Under the pieces are notes generated by a model. It was not told the DNA's origin. It did no database searches and worked only from the letters and a program-made list of their open reading frames with translations. Below, one piece after another: positions 11,034 to 23,041 of a DNA stretch of 35,180 bases. The stretch covers positions 1 through 35,180 of the forward strand of contig JADFVK010000027.1 in NCBI GenBank assembly GCA_015222495.1, written 5' to 3'. Both the position numbers and the translations under genes were made by a program. This DNA comes from Pseudomonadota bacterium (GTDB lineage: Bacteria; Pseudomonadota; Gammaproteobacteria; GRL18). Position 1 is the stretch's first letter; every line of letters starts with the position of its first letter.

Positions 11034-11522
11034 ATGAATACGAAGTTGAAATCAATAGTTTTAGTATTGGGTGCTATCACCATGCAATCTTTATTTGTTC
11101 AAACTGTTATGGCAAATAAATGTATTGACCTGGTTGAAGAAAAAGATTTTTATGGTGCAGCCAATGTTTGTGAAAATTTAGCAAAAAAGAATGATCGCAG
11201 TGCACAATTTACCCTGGCTACTTTATATTATGATGGTAAGGGTGTTATGGAAGATAATGCACAAGCATTAAAATGGTTTCGTAAATCTGCTGAGAATAAT
11301 TATAGTCAGGCTCAATATAACCTTGCCATCATGCTGGCAAGTGGAATTGGTATTGATGCAGATCTAGTTGAAGCCTATGCCTGGTTGAAAATTTCACAAA
11401 GTAATGGCTATGGTCCTGCAACAGATTCTATCAAGCAAATGGGTGCAGAATTATCCTCCAGTGAGAAAAAACAAGCTGATAAAAAAATGGCAGAGTTAAG
11501 GAAAGAATTTAAGCTTCAATAG
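11034..11522 (+). CDS. Sel1/TPR-repeat protein, probably secreted
   Basis: N-terminal signal-like sequence (MNTKLKSIVLVLGAITMQSLFVQTVMA); Sel1 units AQFTLATLYYDGKGVMEDNAQALKWFRKSAENNYSQAQYNLAIMLASGIG. Confidence 0.85.
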   Translation: MNTKLKSIVLVLGAITMQSLFVQTVMANKCIDLVEEKDFYGAANVCENLAKKNDRSAQFTLATLYYDGKGVMEDNAQALKWFRKSAENNYSQAQYNLAIMLASGIGIDADLVEAYAWLKISQSNGYGPATDSIKQMGAELSSSEKKQADKKMAELRKEFKLQ

Positions 11523-12100
11523 AGCTTTTGTTTCTTTTGGTTCTTTGGCCTGGGAATTTTAACGATACAGGTATCAGAAAATATATCTTGTAAGCTTCTC
11601 TTTTTTTTATCCACTAGAACCCATAAAAGTCCTGAAAATCCGATTAGAAATACAGCATAGATATAGGGTGAATCATTATAAGGAGTTTTTAAAAGTTTAG
11701 AATAGATAAATAATGAAATTATCCATGGTGTACCGGCAATTAAAAAGCGTAATAAAGAACGTGTCCAGTTGATTGCATTTCCCTGTGTGGTTTGCAATCT
11801 GAGTGACCAGCTGCGTAAGCCTAAAGTCTGACCACCATGAGTCCAGAACCAGGCAAAAAAGAACCAGCTGAAGATAAACATATAAGTGTAAAAGACAGGG
11901 CCTGTAAATTCACTACTGCTGAGATTCTCCTTTTGACTGGAGTCCACCTGAACTATCATTTGGGCAGGTATCATATATACAATGCCTGCCAATAACCATA
12001 CAGCACACAAAAGCATTGCATCATAAAGCCAACAGCCCAGTAAACTTAAAAAAGAAGCAGCTGGAAAATTGCTATTAGAAATTTTTTCTTTATTAGTCAT
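11516..12100 (-). CDS. RDD family membrane protein
   Basis: Multi-TM protein with R-D-like core (LLGCWLYDAMLLCAVWLLAG, THGGQTLGLRSWSLRLQ), typical RDD pattern. Confidence 0.85.
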   Translation of the reverse strand: MTNKEKISNSNFPAASFLSLLGCWLYDAMLLCAVWLLAGIVYMIPAQMIVQVDSSQKENLSSSEFTGPVFYTYMFIFSWFFFAWFWTHGGQTLGLRSWSLRLQTTQGNAINWTRSLLRFLIAGTPWIISLFIYSKLLKTPYNDSPYIYAVFLIGFSGLLWVLVDKKKRSLQDIFSDTCIVKIPRPKNQKKQKLY

Positions 12101-12245
12101 ATAAAAGTGAATTATCCCAAATATAAAATATTGCTTTAAAATAGACTTATCTATTTTACTTTTTTTATCAAATTTTAAATAGTCACTATCTTAACTATTT
12201 GTTAAAATGTGTGATTACCCATTCTTTTATGAGAGAGACAAATTA

Positions 12246-15200
12246 ATGCTAATTCTGCATGGTAAATCCGCTTTATCCACTTTCCGAATTGAAAAACTTT
12301 TACGTCAATTACAGGCAACAATGCCTGATATTAAAGCTGTCACAAGCCAATATATTCATTTTATTGAATCAGAAGAAGTAATCAGTCAGTCAGTTGAGTT
12401 GGTATTGGAGCGTATTTTAATTTATGGGGAGCATTCTTCTCTGAACAAATTGAGTACTGCTGATAATGAAATTTTAGAAATTCTAGTCATTCCACGCATT
12501 GGTACTATTTCACCATGGGCTAGTAAAGCAACAGATATTGCACATAATTGCGGGCTTGAGAAAATCACACGTATAGAACGTGGTATTTTATATCGTATTG
12601 CCTTAGCTAAAGGTTGTAGCATCAGTGACCAGCAAAAACAACAACTGCAGTCACAACTCCATGATCGCATGGTTGAAGTGTGTTTATCAGAGTTAGATCA
12701 AGCTCATGCATTATTTGATGCACATACTCCCAAGCCCTATAAATCAATTGAGATTTTAGAGCAGGGAAAATCAGCCTTAATTAATGCTAATTCAGAATTA
12801 GGATTAGCGCTTGCAGATGATGAAATTGACTATCTGGTGGAAAGTTTTAAAAACTTAGAACGTAACCCCAGTGATGTTGAACTAATGATGTTTGCACAGG
12901 CTAATTCAGAACATTGTCGGCATAAAATTTTTAATGCAGACTGGACAATAGATGGTGAAAAGAAAGAAAAATCACTTTTTTCCATGATTAGAAATACCTA
13001 CCAGGAAAACTCTAAGGGTATTTTATCTGCCTATAGTGATAATTGTGCGGTGATGCGTGGTTTTAATATTCAGCGTTTCTACCCTGATAGTGTAACTGCA
13101 CAATATACCTATACTCAGGAAGATAGCCATATATTAATGAAGGTTGAAACACATAATCATCCTACGGCAATTTCTCCCTTTCCCGGTGCAGCGACAGGTT
13201 CTGGTGGTGAGATTCGAGATGAAGGAGCGACCGGACAGGGTTCTAAACCAAAGGTAGGTTTGTGTGGTTATTCAGTTTCAAATTTAAAAATTGCAGAATC
13301 TATGCAGCCCTGGGAGACAGATTATGGTAAACCGGATCGGATTGTTTCAGCATTAGATATTATGCTGGAGGCACCTATTGGTGCTGCGGCATTTAATAAT
13401 GAATTTGGTCGTCCTAATATTTGTGGTTATTTTAGAACTTTTGAAGAAAAAGTAAAAACTGGTGCAGATACTCAGGAAGTTCGAGGTTATCATAAGCCTA
13501 TTATGCTGGCGGGTGGTTTGGGTAATATTAAAGCGGAACATGTGCTTAAAGGTGAAATTCCATCCGGCTCAAAGATTGTTGTTTTAGGTGGGCCGGCAAT
13601 GTTAATCGGTCTGGGTGGTGGTGCTGCATCTTCGATGAATTCAGGTAGTAGTTGTGAAGATCTTGACTTTGCTTCAGTACAGCGGGGTAATCCGGAAATG
13701 GAGCGTCGCTGTCAGGAAGTGATTGATCGTTGCTGGCAATTGGGTAGTCAAAATCCAATTCTGTCTATTCATGATGTGGGAGCCGGGGGGATTTCTAATG
13801 CCTTACCTGAATTAGTTAATGATGCCGGAAAGGGTGCTGTTTTTGAATTAAGAAAAGTGCCAAATGATGAATATGGTATGTCACCCATGGAAATCTGGAG
13901 TAATGAATCACAGGAACGTTATGTGATTGCAGTAGGTGTTGATAAAATAGAACAATTTGAAAAGCTTTGTCAACGAGAGCGAGCCCCTTATGCCATTATT
14001 GGTGAGGCCACCAAGGAGCAACACTTAAAACTGACAGATGAGTATTTTGATAATACGCCTATTGAGATGCCTCTTGAAGTACTATTAGGCAAGCCACCTA
14101 AAATGTCGCGTGATGTTGAGCATATTAATATTGAACAAAATGAATTTAATATCAGTAATATTGATCTTAATGAAGCAATAGAACGAGTTTTACATCTGCC
14201 AAGTGTGGCTGATAAAACCTTTTTAGTCACTATTGGTGATCGTTCAGTGACCGGGCAGGTGGTACAGGAACAAATGGTAGGCCCCTGGCAAATACCTGTA
14301 GCTGATGTTGCTGTAAGCTGTAGTGGTTTTCAGGAAAATACTGGTGAGGCAATGTCTATTGGTGAGCGCACTCCTATTGCTCTTATCGATCAGGCAGCTT
14401 CGGCAAGGATGGCAGTTGGAGAAGCTTTGACAAATATTGCCGCGGCTAATATTAAACACTTGTCTGATATTGTTTTTTCAGCTAACTGGATGGCACCAGC
14501 AGGCCATGATGGTGAAGATGCAGGACTATACGATGCTGTGCAAACTATTGGCATGGAACTTTGTCCTGAATTAGGTATTACTATTCCGGTGGGTAAAGAT
14601 TCAATGTCGATGAAATCAGTCTGGAATGATAATGGCGTAGATAAGTCTGTGACTGCTCCTTTGTCTCTTATCTTGTCAGCATTTGCTAGAGTAGAAGATG
14701 TACGTCTGACTCTGACACCTGAAATTAGAATGAATCAAGGTGAAACAGAACTTCTGTTAATTGATTTAGGCGCTGGTAAAAACCGCCTGGGTGGTTCTGC
14801 TCTGGCTCAGGTTTATAAACAAATAGGTTGTACTTGTCCAGATTTGGATGATACTAAAACTTTTAAATCATTTTTTAATTTCATACAAACATTGAATAGT
14901 CAAAATAAAATTTTATCCTATCATGACCGTTCTGATGGTGGTTTATTTACAAGTTTGGTTGAAATGGCCTTTGCAGGACATTGTGGTTTAAATATTCAAC
15001 TGGATAAACTTTGTCATGATAAAAATCAAATAGCTGAAGTTTTATTTAATGAAGAATTAGGTGCTGTTATTCAAATCAGAAAAGCAGATCATGATGCAGT
15101 GTTTGAAATCATTAAGTCTATGGACCTATATGCCATTACACATGTAGTTGGGGTTCCGCAAAAGTCTCAGGCAATACAATTTTCTCTGTCTGATAATATT

Positions 15201-16172
15201 ATTATTGATAAATCACGTATTGATTTGCATCGCTCCTGGTCTGAAACATCTCATCAGATGCAAAAACTAAGAGATAATCCCAAGTGTGCACAACAGGAAT
15301 ATGATACGATTTTAGATCAGGAAAACTCAGGTCTGCATAATGAATTATCTTTTGATGTAAATAATGATATCAGTGCGCCGTATATTAGTACAGGTGTGAA
15401 GCCAATTATGGCAGTGCTTCGAGAGCAGGGTGTTAATGGGCATGTTGAAATGGCTGCAGCTTTTGAACGGGCCGGTTTTGTGACACAGGATGTACACATG
15501 TCAGATATTATATCCGGTCGTGTTTCTTTGGAAAAAATGAAAGGTATGGTTGCCTGTGGTGGATTTTCTTATGGCGATGTTCTTGGTGCCGGGGAAGGCT
15601 GGGCAAAATCTATTTTATTTAATCAACAGGCTAGAGATCAGTTTCAGAAGTTCTTTTCTCGAGAGGACACTTTTGGCTTAGGTGTTTGTAATGGTTGTCA
15701 GATGATGTCTAATTTACATGAGTTGATACCCGGCACTTCACATTGGCCTCATTTTGTCAAAAATGAATCTGATCAGTTTGAGGCTCGTACTGTTATGGTG
15801 GAAGTATTACCATCATCTTCACTATTTTTTAAAGGTATGGAAGGCTCCAGAATACCTATAGCAGTGGCTCATGGTGAGGGAAGAACAGAATTTAATCCAG
15901 CAAACTCAGCCACAGAAGTATTACAATCAGGCTTGGTGGCTTTACGTTATGTCAATAATGAAGGGCTAGCTACTGAAAACTATCCTTATAATCCTAATGG
16001 TTCTGAGTTGGGTATTACTGGTTTAAGTAGTGAAGATGGACGTTTTACAATTATGATGCCGCATCCTGAGCGGGTATTTCGTTCTATACAAAATGCCTGG
16101 CAATCAGATCATGTGACTGAAGATGCCGCCTGGATTAGAATGTTTAGAAATGCCCGGGTCTGGGTTGATTAA
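12246..16172 (+). CDS. purL: Phosphoribosylformylglycinamidine synthase
   Basis: [20 protein letters not shown]-like segment ([21 protein letters not shown]), [45 protein letters not shown]-terminal glutaminase GVCNGCQMM. The ORF track starts at 12207; ATG at 12246 ([14 protein letters not shown]) fits known PurL N-termini better and has GAGAG upstream. Confidence 0.97.
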   Translation: MLILHGKSALSTFRIEKLLRQLQATMPDIKAVTSQYIHFIESEEVISQSVELVLERILIYGEHSSLNKLSTADNEILEILVIPRIGTISPWASKATDIAHNCGLEKITRIERGILYRIALAKGCSISDQQKQQLQSQLHDRMVEVCLSELDQAHALFDAHTPKPYKSIEILEQGKSALINANSELGLALADDEIDYLVESFKNLERNPSDVELMMFAQANSEHCRHKIFNADWTIDGEKKEKSLFSMIRNTYQENSKGILSAYSDNCAVMRGFNIQRFYPDSVTAQYTYTQEDSHILMKVETHNHPTAISPFPGAATGSGGEIRDEGATGQGSKPKVGLCGYSVSNLKIAESMQPWETDYGKPDRIVSALDIMLEAPIGAAAFNNEFGRPNICGYFRTFEEKVKTGADTQEVRGYHKPIMLAGGLGNIKAEHVLKGEIPSGSKIVVLGGPAMLIGLGGGAASSMNSGSSCEDLDFASVQRGNPEMERRCQEVIDRCWQLGSQNPILSIHDVGAGGISNALPELVNDAGKGAVFELRKVPNDEYGMSPMEIWSNESQERYVIAVGVDKIEQFEKLCQRERAPYAIIGEATKEQHLKLTDEYFDNTPIEMPLEVLLGKPPKMSRDVEHINIEQNEFNISNIDLNEAIERVLHLPSVADKTFLVTIGDRSVTGQVVQEQMVGPWQIPVADVAVSCSGFQENTGEAMSIGERTPIALIDQAASARMAVGEALTNIAAANIKHLSDIVFSANWMAPAGHDGEDAGLYDAVQTIGMELCPELGITIPVGKDSMSMKSVWNDNGVDKSVTAPLSLILSAFARVEDVRLTLTPEIRMNQGETELLLIDLGAGKNRLGGSALAQVYKQIGCTCPDLDDTKTFKSFFNFIQTLNSQNKILSYHDRSDGGLFTSLVEMAFAGHCGLNIQLDKLCHDKNQIAEVLFNEELGAVIQIRKADHDAVFEIIKSMDLYAITHVVGVPQKSQAIQFSLSDNIIIDKSRIDLHRSWSETSHQMQKLRDNPKCAQQEYDTILDQENSGLHNELSFDVNNDISAPYISTGVKPIMAVLREQGVNGHVEMAAAFERAGFVTQDVHMSDIISGRVSLEKMKGMVACGGFSYGDVLGAGEGWAKSILFNQQARDQFQKFFSREDTFGLGVCNGCQMMSNLHELIPGTSHWPHFVKNESDQFEARTVMVEVLPSSSLFFKGMEGSRIPIAVAHGEGRTEFNPANSATEVLQSGLVALRYVNNEGLATENYPYNPNGSELGITGLSSEDGRFTIMMPHPERVFRSIQNAWQSDHVTEDAAWIRMFRNARVWVD

Positions 16173-16174
16173 CT

Positions 16175-16214
16175 ATATTGTCATCCCCGAATTTTTTATC
16201 GGGAATGACAATAT
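16175..16214. terminator. Hairpin between convergent purL and tolC-like genes (16-bp stem, 8-nt loop)
   Basis: ATATTGTCATCCCCGA-atttttta-TCGGGAATGACAATAT. The one mismatch is C-A on the + strand and becomes a G-U wobble in minus-strand RNA. Confidence 0.7.
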
Positions 16215-16261
16215 CACGGCAGGATACGGAGTGATGGGTTTTTAAAATACTTCTTAACTAT

Positions 16262-17596
16262 TTATTTCATTAACCAGCCATTGACTGTTTCTAAGTCAAT
16301 TCTGGCTAATTCTCCAGAAGCTTCTTTTAGTCTTAAGGTATTTAAAATATAGATATAACGGGAATTAGAATATTCCTGTTTGGCACGATAAAGTTCACTT
16401 TGTACATTAAGTACATCAACAATGGTACGGGTACCCACTTCAAAACCGGCTTCCGTGGCTTTTAATGCACTAATATTGGAAACAACCGCCTGTTTTAAAG
16501 CTTTAACACGACTCACTTCTGAGATGACATTTAAGTAACTGCTACGGGTATTTTTTACAGTAGAGTTTCTAATCTCATCATGGCGATCCATACTGGTTTG
16601 ATAATCATATTGCGCCTGACGGGTTCTCGATACAATAGCATTACCTTCGTAAATAGGTATTGATATATTGACCCCAATACTGCGGTCATGAGATTGAGGC
16701 GAGATTTGGTTAAAATCATTACTTGAATTGCTTTTTCCATAGCCATAAGAGGCTGTTAAACCTAATGTAGGGTAATGATCGGAACGTCGTAATTCAATGT
16801 TCTCCTTTTGTGCGGCTGCCTGATCTGTTACTGCCAGCAGGGTGTAGTTGCCGACTAATGCCTGATCCACCCAATGCTGAATCTTAGCTGGTGCTGGTGG
16901 GTCAAGTGGGATTTTTTCAGCTAACATGGTCACTTCATCAATATATTGACCCGTCAGTTCACGTAAATTTTCTTTGGCAATTAATAACTCATTTTCTGCA
17001 GAAATGACACTCGCATTGGCACTGTCATAACCGGCCTGTGCTTCATGTACATCAGTGATAGCAATAATACCGACTTCGTAGCGCCGTTTAGCCTGATCTA
17101 ATTGACGTGAAATTGCCTTACGTTCTGCCTTTGAAAAGCCGACGGTATCAATTGCAGATAGTACGCCGAAGTAGGCATTAGCCGTACGAATAATTAAATC
17201 CTGCTGTGCTGCACTGAGATTGGCATCCGCCTGACTGATATTAAGATTAGCAATTCTATAATTGACATAATTTCGATTGTCAAAAATACTTTGATTCAGG
17301 TCAAAACTATAATTATGTCTATTGTAGGAATTACTGGGTCTGCCTGCCGCATCATTGTTTACAGCAACCGTTTCAGCATAAGCATCCACTTGTGGTAAGA
17401 ATCTTGCGAAAGCCTGTACTTCACCCTCACCAATAGACTGTCTATCAGAAACAACTTGTTTTAGAACAGGATCTGTCTCATAGGCCATGGTATAAATCTG
17501 AAGTAAGTTTTCAGCATAAGAGGAACTTGCCATTAAGAAGCTACAGGAAACGGCATAGCCTAGTACGGATAATTTTTTAGTGATAGATTTATTCAA
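16262..17596 (-). CDS. tolC: TolC-family outer-membrane efflux protein
   Basis: Signal peptide, then ENLLQIYTMAYETDPVLKQ..., YEVGIIAITDVHEAQAGYDSA and EVGTRTIVDVLNVQSELYRAKQEYSNSRYIYILNTLRLKEASG, typical TolC repeats. Confidence 0.93.
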   Translation of the reverse strand: MNKSITKKLSVLGYAVSCSFLMASSSYAENLLQIYTMAYETDPVLKQVVSDRQSIGEGEVQAFARFLPQVDAYAETVAVNNDAAGRPSNSYNRHNYSFDLNQSIFDNRNYVNYRIANLNISQADANLSAAQQDLIIRTANAYFGVLSAIDTVGFSKAERKAISRQLDQAKRRYEVGIIAITDVHEAQAGYDSANASVISAENELLIAKENLRELTGQYIDEVTMLAEKIPLDPPAPAKIQHWVDQALVGNYTLLAVTDQAAAQKENIELRRSDHYPTLGLTASYGYGKSNSSNDFNQISPQSHDRSIGVNISIPIYEGNAIVSRTRQAQYDYQTSMDRHDEIRNSTVKNTRSSYLNVISEVSRVKALKQAVVSNISALKATEAGFEVGTRTIVDVLNVQSELYRAKQEYSNSRYIYILNTLRLKEASGELARIDLETVNGWLMK

Positions 17597-17768
17597 TGTA
17601 GTATGACTCTGGTTAGTTTTTGGATTGCTTTTCTGCTTATTTATTATTCAAACACTTAATTTAAAAGTTTCTAAGAACGTGTGGAAACTGATATTGTGTT
17701 GAAAGTGTATGAATAATAACTGATTTCAGATAAACTTTATAGTTTTTTTCTACGGATAATTTACAGAA

Positions 17769-18842
<1,074 letters not shown>

Positions 18843-18888
18843 TTAAAATATAGCAATTATTTATTTCCTAGCATAAAGACTTATTATT

Positions 18889-21303
18889 TTGGCAACAGCA
18901 GCAAAAAAGAAAAAACTTCCTCCTAAAAGAACTTCTAAGAAGAGTTCAAAGGATAAATCAGATAAGAAACCACTTTCAGCAAAGGTCATCAGAGGCCTTA
19001 AGGAAAGTGCTTTCTTTATGTTTATCGCAATAAGTTTGTATTTGTTTATTGCACTTTTTACCTATTCCCCACAAGACCCCGGTTGGTCACACAGCATTGC
19101 TGAATCTGTCGATCCTGTAAGGTTACACAATATCAGCGGGAAGTTTGGAGCATGGTTCTCAGATCTTTTTCTCTATTTATTTGGCTATTTGGGCTTTCTT
19201 TTCCCGGCAATGATTTTTTATAGCGGTTGGCTAATTTATCAGGGTAGAAATGAGACAGATGTGTTTAATGCCTGGCACTTTGCATTACGCAGTCTGGGTT
19301 TTATTATGGCGGTGATTATGGGGACCGCTTTATCTACTATGCACTTCACCGATCCTTCAGTCATTTTTCCGCTTAATTCAGGTGGCATTTTGGGTCAGGT
19401 CATGTCGGAACAATTACAACCATTGTTTAGTTTCGTGGGTGCCACTTTATTATCCTTAACTCTTTTTCTTATAGGTATTACGCTATTCACCGGTTTGTCC
19501 TGGTTATGGTTAATGGATAGCCTTGGCGGTATCACACTAGAGTTTAATCAATGGTTAATTGATCGCTGGTATCAATGGCGTGATAATGTGGCCAGAAAAA
19601 ATGCAGAAAAAGAAAAGTTGAAGTTATCGGCATTAACTTTTCCTGTACATGATGTGCAGTCTAAGAACATTTTACCTAAAATTAAAAAATCGATAACTAA
19701 AGAATCTGAACTATCAGATGCCCCACTAAGAATAGAACCACGATTTAGCGGCAGTGAAAAAAGTAAGCGTGTCAATGCAGACAAACAAACAAAATTATTT
19801 CATCATGATGCCATTGACGGTTTGCCCTCTCTGTCCTTATTAGATGAAGCGCAGCCCTCGACTCATGTCACTTCACCGGAATCTCTGCAGCAAACATCAA
19901 GACTCATTGAAGAAAAACTGGCGGATTATAATATTCAGGTCAAGGTTGAATCTGTGAGCCAGGGGCCGGTTATTACCCGTTTTGAATTACAATTAGCCCC
20001 AGGGGTAAAAGTAAGTCAGGTGACTAATCTTTCCAAAGATCTGGCGCGTGCCATGTTGGTGGTGAGCATTCGTGTGGTGGAAGTCATTGCGGGTAAATCA
20101 ACCGTAGGGATTGAAATTCCCAATGAACACAAGGAAATTGTATATTTCAGTGATGTTTTAGGCTCTAAAGAATTTTCTGATACTAAGGCCAGTATTCCTC
20201 TTGGGCTGGGTCATGATATTGCCGGTCACCCGGTGGTGGCTGATTTGGCCAAAATGCCGCATTTATTAGTAGCGGGAACCACAGGATCGGGTAAGTCGGT
20301 AGGGGTGAACTCTATGATCCTCAGTATGATTTTTCAATTATCTCCAGATCAATTACGTTTAATTATGGTGGATCCAAAAATGCTGGAATTATCCATCTAT
20401 GAGGATATCCCACATTTATTAGCTCCGGTTGTAACCGATATGAAAGAGGCTGCTAATGCCTTGCGTTGGTGTGTGGCTGAAATGGAACGTCGTTATAAAT
20501 TAATGGCGGCCATGGGGGTTCGTAATCTGGCTGGATATAACAAAAAAATTGAAGCCGCTATTGATGCAGGTGATCCTATTAAGGATCCATTATTTACAGC
20601 GAACCCATTAGCACCTGAACAAGAAGCGCAGGAGCTTGAAACCCTGCCATTTATTGTCATTGTTATTGATGAATTTGCAGATATGATGATGATTGTGGGC
20701 AAAAAAGTGGAAGAACTGATTGCTCGCTTAGCACAAAAAGCTCGGGCTGCAGGCCTACATCTTATTATTGCCACACAGCGCCCCTCAGTTGATGTTATCA
20801 CTGGTTTAATTAAAGCCAACGTACCCACTCGTATTGCTTTCCAGGTTTCATCTAAAATTGATTCCAGAACGATTCTGGATCAAATGGGTGCAGAAAACTT
20901 ATTGGGACATGGTGATATGTTATTTTTACCTCCTGGAATGGGCTATCCACAACGTATTCATGGAGCCTTCGTTTCTGATGAGGAAGTTCACGCGGTTGTT
21001 AATGATTTAAAAAGTCGCGGCAAGGCTGAGTATATTGATGAGATTTTGTCAGGGGAGGGTGTAACAACCGGTGGCGTCATACCCGGCGATGCTGATCCGC
21101 AAAGTGAAACCGATCCACTTTATGATCAGGCTGTTGCGATTGTCACTGAATCCCGCAGAGCCTCAATTTCCGGCTTGCAACGTCGTCTGAAGGTAGGTTA
21201 TAACCGTGCCGCAAGGATGGTGGAAGACATGGAGTTAGCAGGGGTGGTAAGTTCCGTGCAATCCAATGGACAAAGAGAAGTGATAGCTCCACCACCTGTT
21301 TGA
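18889..21303 (+). CDS. ftsK: DNA translocase FtsK
   Basis: N-terminal multi-TM domain, [19 protein letters not shown] Walker [11 protein letters not shown] Walker [26 protein letters not shown]-terminal gamma winged-helix. Apparent TTG start. Confidence 0.96.
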   Translation: MATAAKKKKLPPKRTSKKSSKDKSDKKPLSAKVIRGLKESAFFMFIAISLYLFIALFTYSPQDPGWSHSIAESVDPVRLHNISGKFGAWFSDLFLYLFGYLGFLFPAMIFYSGWLIYQGRNETDVFNAWHFALRSLGFIMAVIMGTALSTMHFTDPSVIFPLNSGGILGQVMSEQLQPLFSFVGATLLSLTLFLIGITLFTGLSWLWLMDSLGGITLEFNQWLIDRWYQWRDNVARKNAEKEKLKLSALTFPVHDVQSKNILPKIKKSITKESELSDAPLRIEPRFSGSEKSKRVNADKQTKLFHHDAIDGLPSLSLLDEAQPSTHVTSPESLQQTSRLIEEKLADYNIQVKVESVSQGPVITRFELQLAPGVKVSQVTNLSKDLARAMLVVSIRVVEVIAGKSTVGIEIPNEHKEIVYFSDVLGSKEFSDTKASIPLGLGHDIAGHPVVADLAKMPHLLVAGTTGSGKSVGVNSMILSMIFQLSPDQLRLIMVDPKMLELSIYEDIPHLLAPVVTDMKEAANALRWCVAEMERRYKLMAAMGVRNLAGYNKKIEAAIDAGDPIKDPLFTANPLAPEQEAQELETLPFIVIVIDEFADMMMIVGKKVEELIARLAQKARAAGLHLIIATQRPSVDVITGLIKANVPTRIAFQVSSKIDSRTILDQMGAENLLGHGDMLFLPPGMGYPQRIHGAFVSDEEVHAVVNDLKSRGKAEYIDEILSGEGVTTGGVIPGDADPQSETDPLYDQAVAIVTESRRASISGLQRRLKVGYNRAARMVEDMELAGVVSSVQSNGQREVIAPPPV

Positions 21304-21420
21304 TCATCCATTTATACAAAACTGATCTATTTTCTAGGTTGAAGAACAAGAGTAATCTGACTAAACCAATAAATTTCTGAACAATCGGTACAATTAACAT
21401 GATGGTACGGTTATCTCTTG

Positions 21421-21510
21421 AGTAACAAAAAATTAGCACAAATAATTTAAAGCTATTTTTATATTACTTAAAATCATTCGTGCCAATTTTTTTGGCTGTG
21501 GGCACTCCTA
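21421..21510 (-). repeat. 90-bp structured repeat, copy 1 (divergent stem)
   Basis: agtaacaaaa...ATTACT...TTGGCTGtgggcactccta; stem AAAAAATTAGCACAAAT / ATTCGTGCCAATTTTTT. Directly abuts copy 2. Strand given is the inferred RNA strand. Confidence 0.8.
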
Positions 21511-21600
21511 AGTAACAAAAATTTATCCACCATCATTTTATAGAAATATAACGTTACTATAAATGATGGTGGCTAAATTTATGTTGGCTGAAGGCTCTTG
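21511..21600 (-). repeat. 90-bp structured repeat, copy 2
   Basis: agtaacaaaaatttatccaccatcattttatag...gttactataaatgatggtggctaaatttatgttggctgaaggctcttg; near-identical to copy 3 and same length. Confidence 0.92.
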
Positions 21601-21605
21601 AGAGA

Positions 21606-21923
21606 TTATCTATTTTGTTCACAATTTAAAATCTGAATTTGTGTCTGGAGTTTATCAATTTCTTTTTTTAAATCAAGTACCAGAGCAGCACCTGACAGAT
21701 TAATTCCGAGATCCCGTTGCAGATGTTTTACTGCCAGAGCCTGTTTCAGACAAGGGGAAGAGAAATGATAATGGATTGTATCCTTTTTTAATGGTTCAAT
21801 AATACCTTCATCAACCAGTTCTAAAATCCATTCAGCATGTACATGACAAGCCTTACTTAATTCGACCAGAGTTAAAGTCAATTGTTCATCATAAACAACC
21901 GTCTCAATTATTTGTGTTGTCAT
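21606..21923 (-). CDS. cbpM: Chaperone modulator CbpM-like
   Basis: 105-aa MerR-like/CbpM protein (LTLVELSKACHVHAEWILELVDEGIIEP...) immediately downstream of cbpA on the same strand. Confidence 0.87.
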   Translation of the reverse strand: MTTQIIETVVYDEQLTLTLVELSKACHVHAEWILELVDEGIIEPLKKDTIHYHFSSPCLKQALAVKHLQRDLGINLSGAALVLDLKKEIDKLQTQIQILNCEQNR

Positions 21924-21926
21924 TGA

Positions 21927-22889
21927 TCATACTCCCATTTTTTCACGTGGATTAAAGGCAAGTTCTTGCTCCATTTTTTGATAGAATGCTTTGGCGTGTT
22001 CTGTGTCCCCTGGAGGCAGGGCAATTCTAAGTACAACATATAAATCACCGGGGATTTTACCTGGAATACCCCGATCTTTTAAACGCAGCTTACGCCCGGA
22101 TTTTGAATCAGAGGGTATTGTTAAATCAATATGACCAGCAGGTATCGGGACTTTTATCTTTGCCCCCAGAATCGCTTCCCAGGGTGTAATAGGCAGCTCC
22201 AGATAAACATCACTTCCTTCTACCTTATAGAGTGAATGTGAATTAAATTCAATTTCCAGATAGAGATCACCTGGTTTGCCTCCACTTGGACTGATAGAGC
22301 CCTGACCTGTAAGGCGAATTTTCTGGCCCTGATGAACGCCCTTGGGTATGCGTACATTCAGTGTTTTGTTTTTGGTAATAACATGACCTTGTGGATCAAC
22401 TTCCGGCACACGTAATATAATGGAACGATTCGTTCCTTGATAACTGTCTTCTAAATCAATCAACACTTTTGCATGATGATCCTGACTGGGTGTCCCTCCC
22501 TGGTTATAAAAATTCGAGCCTCTTTGCTGAGGATTGTCTGGCTCAAATTGCTGTCCAAATAGGTTTTCAAAAAAATCACTGAATTGAGAGGTGTTTTCAT
22601 TAGTGAAACCACCGCCACTGAATTCAAAACCAGCATCCCAGTCAGGAGGAGGAGTAAAATTTTGCCCTGCTTTATAATTGGCTCCTAATTGATCATAAGC
22701 AGCACGTTTTTCAGGATCTTTTAATACTTCATAAGCTTCACCCATTTCTTTAAACTTAGTTTCTGCATTGGGTTCACTACTGACATCGGGATGATATTTT
22801 CTGGCCAACTTTCGATAAGCACGCTTAACTTCTTTTTGCGTTGCATCTTTTTTCACATCAAGAAGCTGATAGTAATCTTTATATTCCAT
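21927..22889 (-). CDS. cbpA: Curved DNA-binding protein CbpA, DnaJ-class
   Basis: J domain with HPD (YRKLARKYHPDVS), G/F linker, DnaJ C-terminal domains (GDLYLEIEF, GGKPGDLY, GRKLRLKDRGIPGKIPGDLYVVL). Confidence 0.95.
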   Translation of the reverse strand: MEYKDYYQLLDVKKDATQKEVKRAYRKLARKYHPDVSSEPNAETKFKEMGEAYEVLKDPEKRAAYDQLGANYKAGQNFTPPPDWDAGFEFSGGGFTNENTSQFSDFFENLFGQQFEPDNPQQRGSNFYNQGGTPSQDHHAKVLIDLEDSYQGTNRSIILRVPEVDPQGHVITKNKTLNVRIPKGVHQGQKIRLTGQGSISPSGGKPGDLYLEIEFNSHSLYKVEGSDVYLELPITPWEAILGAKIKVPIPAGHIDLTIPSDSKSGRKLRLKDRGIPGKIPGDLYVVLRIALPPGDTEHAKAFYQKMEQELAFNPREKMGV

Positions 22890-23041
22890 AAGTTATTCAC
22901 CACTAAAAAAATATGAGGGTTCGAACTATAATATAACAATATTCATAAATAAACTAAATATAAGCGAAGTCATATTGATTAGCATCTAAAAAAATACTAG
23001 TGGAGCAGTTTAGTCCGCAGGTCATGAACGCTGTCAAAACT

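Noticed and set aside
12137-12165. Possible attenuator upstream of purL (TAAAATAG-ACTTAT-CTATTTTA followed by CTTTTTTT)
   Set aside because: The stem is almost all A/T with one G-C pair and would be weak; such structures are expected by chance in this AT-rich spacer.
12207-12245. Extended purL N-terminus ([13 protein letters not shown]) in the ORF track
   Set aside because: ATG at 12246 gives the expected PurL N-terminus and has a plausible ribosome-binding site.
21421-21600. CRISPR array or integron attC interpretation of the tandem 90-bp units
   Set aside because: Only two adjacent units, with no short identical repeats and unique spacers. The AGTAAC/GTTACT positions do not fit the R''/R' layout of attC, since GTTACT lies inside the main hairpin. 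No cas or integrase genes are present.
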